A stretch of DNA of 13,436 bases, from assembly GCA_004558805.1 (NCBI GenBank), contig SFDE01000030.1:1-13436 (forward strand), read 5' to 3'. A model generated the notes under the pieces. The model searched no databases and had not been told where the DNA came from. It worked only from the letters and a program-made list of their open reading frames with translations. Made by a program: the position numbers and the translations under genes. Source of the stretch: Faecalibacterium prausnitzii. Lineage in GTDB: Bacteria; Bacillota; Clostridia; Oscillospirales; Ruminococcaceae. Below, piece after piece: positions 12,364-13,436 of the stretch (its first letter is position 1; each line of letters starts with the position of its first letter).

Positions 12364-13200
12364 TTATTTTTTCGGGATACCGCCACTGTACAGCTCCACC
12401 TCTCCCAGCCGGCTTTTGCGCAGCAGGAACGCCGTCGGGATCAGGTACACTGCCAGAGAGGCAAGCATGGAGATATCGTAGGTGCTCACGCTGTCCGCCA
12501 CGGTGGTGGTACCGTACAGCCCGCCGATCAGCATGGAGGTAATGTCCATGCAGCCGTGGAGGAACACGGTCACCCAGATGTTGCCGGTACGGAAGTAGAT
12601 CGCCGCAAACAGGGTGCCCAGAGAAGCGGCAAAGACGCACTGCATCAGCACACCCAGCGGTGCCGACGCCAGAAGGTTGGTCAGGTGTGCCCCGCCAAAG
12701 AGGATCCCGGACAGGATGCACGCCGTCCACACGCCCCGGCGGCTGGTACCGTAATGCTCCAGCAGGGTCTGGGCAATGACCCCCCGGAAGATGAACTCCT
12801 CCGCCACGCCCACCATCATCATGCCCGCAAGAAAGGTAACGATCTGCCCCGCAGGCTTCAGGGGCAGGTCCGGCTTTTCCCCCGCAAGGGCGTTGAAGGC
12901 GGAAAACCCGATGATCACCAGCGGATACATCCCCACCAGCAAGCCGTTAAAGAAGCCGCAGCCCCGCCGTCCCAGCACCCCGGTACGTCTGGTACGCCGC
13001 AGGATCAGCACCGCCACCAGCGCACCCACCGCTTCCTGCAGAATGGTGATGAGATACTCGTCCAAAGCAGCAAGGTCCGCCCCGGCAAACAGCAGCACAA
13101 GGGTCAGCACTGTGCCGCCCACAAACAGCGAAGCAAGGAACACCACCTCGCACAGGATGCAGAACACCACCGGATGGTTTCCCCGCAGTCGTTTGAGCAT
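12364..13200 (-). CDS. CPBP-family intramembrane metalloprotease (CAAX/Abi type)
   Basis: The 278-residue protein is strongly hydrophobic, with about seven to eight membrane segments. It has the conserved CPBP motifs: EEFIFRG (Glu134, Glu135, Arg139), FGGAH (His172), and FLHGCMD (His215, Asp219), which together bind the catalytic zinc. Known bacterial members act in bacteriocin self-immunity, peptide processing or membrane-protein control; the substrate here cannot be read from sequence. AGGAGGG just upstream of the ATG is a strong ribosome binding site. It is a single-gene unit upstream of rpsO with no clear terminator of its own. The double-glycine peptide is about 6.6 kb away and not in the same transcript, so an immunity link is only a possibility. 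Confidence 0.92.
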   Translation of the reverse strand: MLKRLRGNHPVVFCILCEVVFLASLFVGGTVLTLVLLFAGADLAALDEYLITILQEAVGALVAVLILRRTRRTGVLGRRGCGFFNGLLVGMYPLVIIGFSAFNALAGEKPDLPLKPAGQIVTFLAGMMMVGVAEEFIFRGVIAQTLLEHYGTSRRGVWTACILSGILFGGAHLTNLLASAPLGVLMQCVFAASLGTLFAAIYFRTGNIWVTVFLHGCMDITSMLIGGLYGTTTVADSVSTYDISMLASLAVYLIPTAFLLRKSRLGEVELYSGGIPKK

Positions 13201-13287
13201 AATAAAAGCCCTCCTATTTTATACTGGATCTATTCTACCACGATTCCACCAAAAGAGATAGGGGCGAAAATAAAACAGACCCTCTCC

Positions 13288-13436
13288 GTCTCGCATTCGC
13301 TCGACAGCTCTCCCGAGGGGGAGCCAGTGGATCGTGCCCTCGCCCTCTCAGTCACCTGCGGTGACAGCTCTCCCAAGGGGAGAACCCTTGGCAAAACCAG
13401 AGGCTTTGCCGTATTGCCAAAGCCTCTCCCTTTGAC
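13288..13436 (+). repeat. Dispersed repeat cluster at the window end, copy 2 and a partial tandem copy
   Basis: 13288-13324 carries GACAGCTCTCCCGAGGGGGAG and 13344-13393 carries CACCTGCGGTGACAGCTCTC followed by CCAAGGGGAGAA, two related half-units in tandem. The second matches the repeat at 9508-9567. A hairpin AGAGGCTTTG (13399-13408) / CAAAGCCTCT (13418-13427) follows, and the element runs off the window. No gene is seen in 13201-13436. Confidence 0.7.

Noticed and set aside
1..13436. CRISPR arrays, insertion sequences with transposases, and phage genes
   Set aside because: No regularly spaced repeats, transposase, integrase or phage structural gene was seen. The only repeats are short intergenic ones.

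Overview
The window looks like chromosomal DNA from a GC-rich gut Clostridia, most like Faecalibacterium or a close Oscillospiraceae relative. The reasons are the Firmicute-type ribosome binding sites and promoters, GC-rich codon use, an rpsO-pnp pair, a class C sortase pilus locus, and short dispersed repeats built around CACCTGCGGTGACA. The genus is an inference; no 16S gene is present.

Layout, left to right. (1) 1-220: tRNA-Gly(GCC) and tRNA-Cys(GCA), closed by a rho-independent terminator. (2) 248-2442: recG with its own promoter and a bidirectional terminator shared with the convergent next gene. (3) 2468-3263: a leftward metallophosphoesterase whose promoter overlaps, head to head, that of the following gene. 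(4) 3337-4677: a secreted D,D-carboxypeptidase homologue in which all three catalytic motifs are altered (SxxK to GxxK, SxN to NxN, KTG to VTG), so it is probably a pseudoenzyme. (5) 4733-4846: tRNA-Gln(TTG) on the minus strand with a strong promoter, sharing a terminator with the carboxypeptidase homologue.

(6) 5045-5834: two small genes. One is a secreted, membrane-anchored protein with a single Listeria-Bacteroides (Flg_new) repeat. The other is a 78-residue peptide with a double-glycine leader, which looks like a class II bacteriocin or secreted signalling peptide precursor. (7) 5888-9445: a compact sortase-dependent pilus operon: coiled-coil protein, type I signal peptidase, one LPGTG backbone pilin, and a class C sortase. 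A hairpin lies between pilin and sortase. Signal peptidase and sortase keep their catalytic residues, so the locus could make a homopolymeric pilus.

(8) 9406-9700: a non-coding junction with 17-bp inverted repeats, a dispersed repeat, and the pnp terminator. (9) 9698-12342: leftward rpsO then pnp. PNPase is full length, but rpsO has lost about a third of its coding sequence and is out of frame, leaving only the two ends of ribosomal protein S15. (10) 12364-13200: a leftward CPBP-family intramembrane protease. (11) 13288-13436: tandem dispersed repeats running off the window end.

Most noteworthy are the orphan double-glycine peptide beside the Flg_new protein, the disarmed PBP5-like protein, the gutted rpsO, and the metallophosphoesterase with two substituted metal-site residues.
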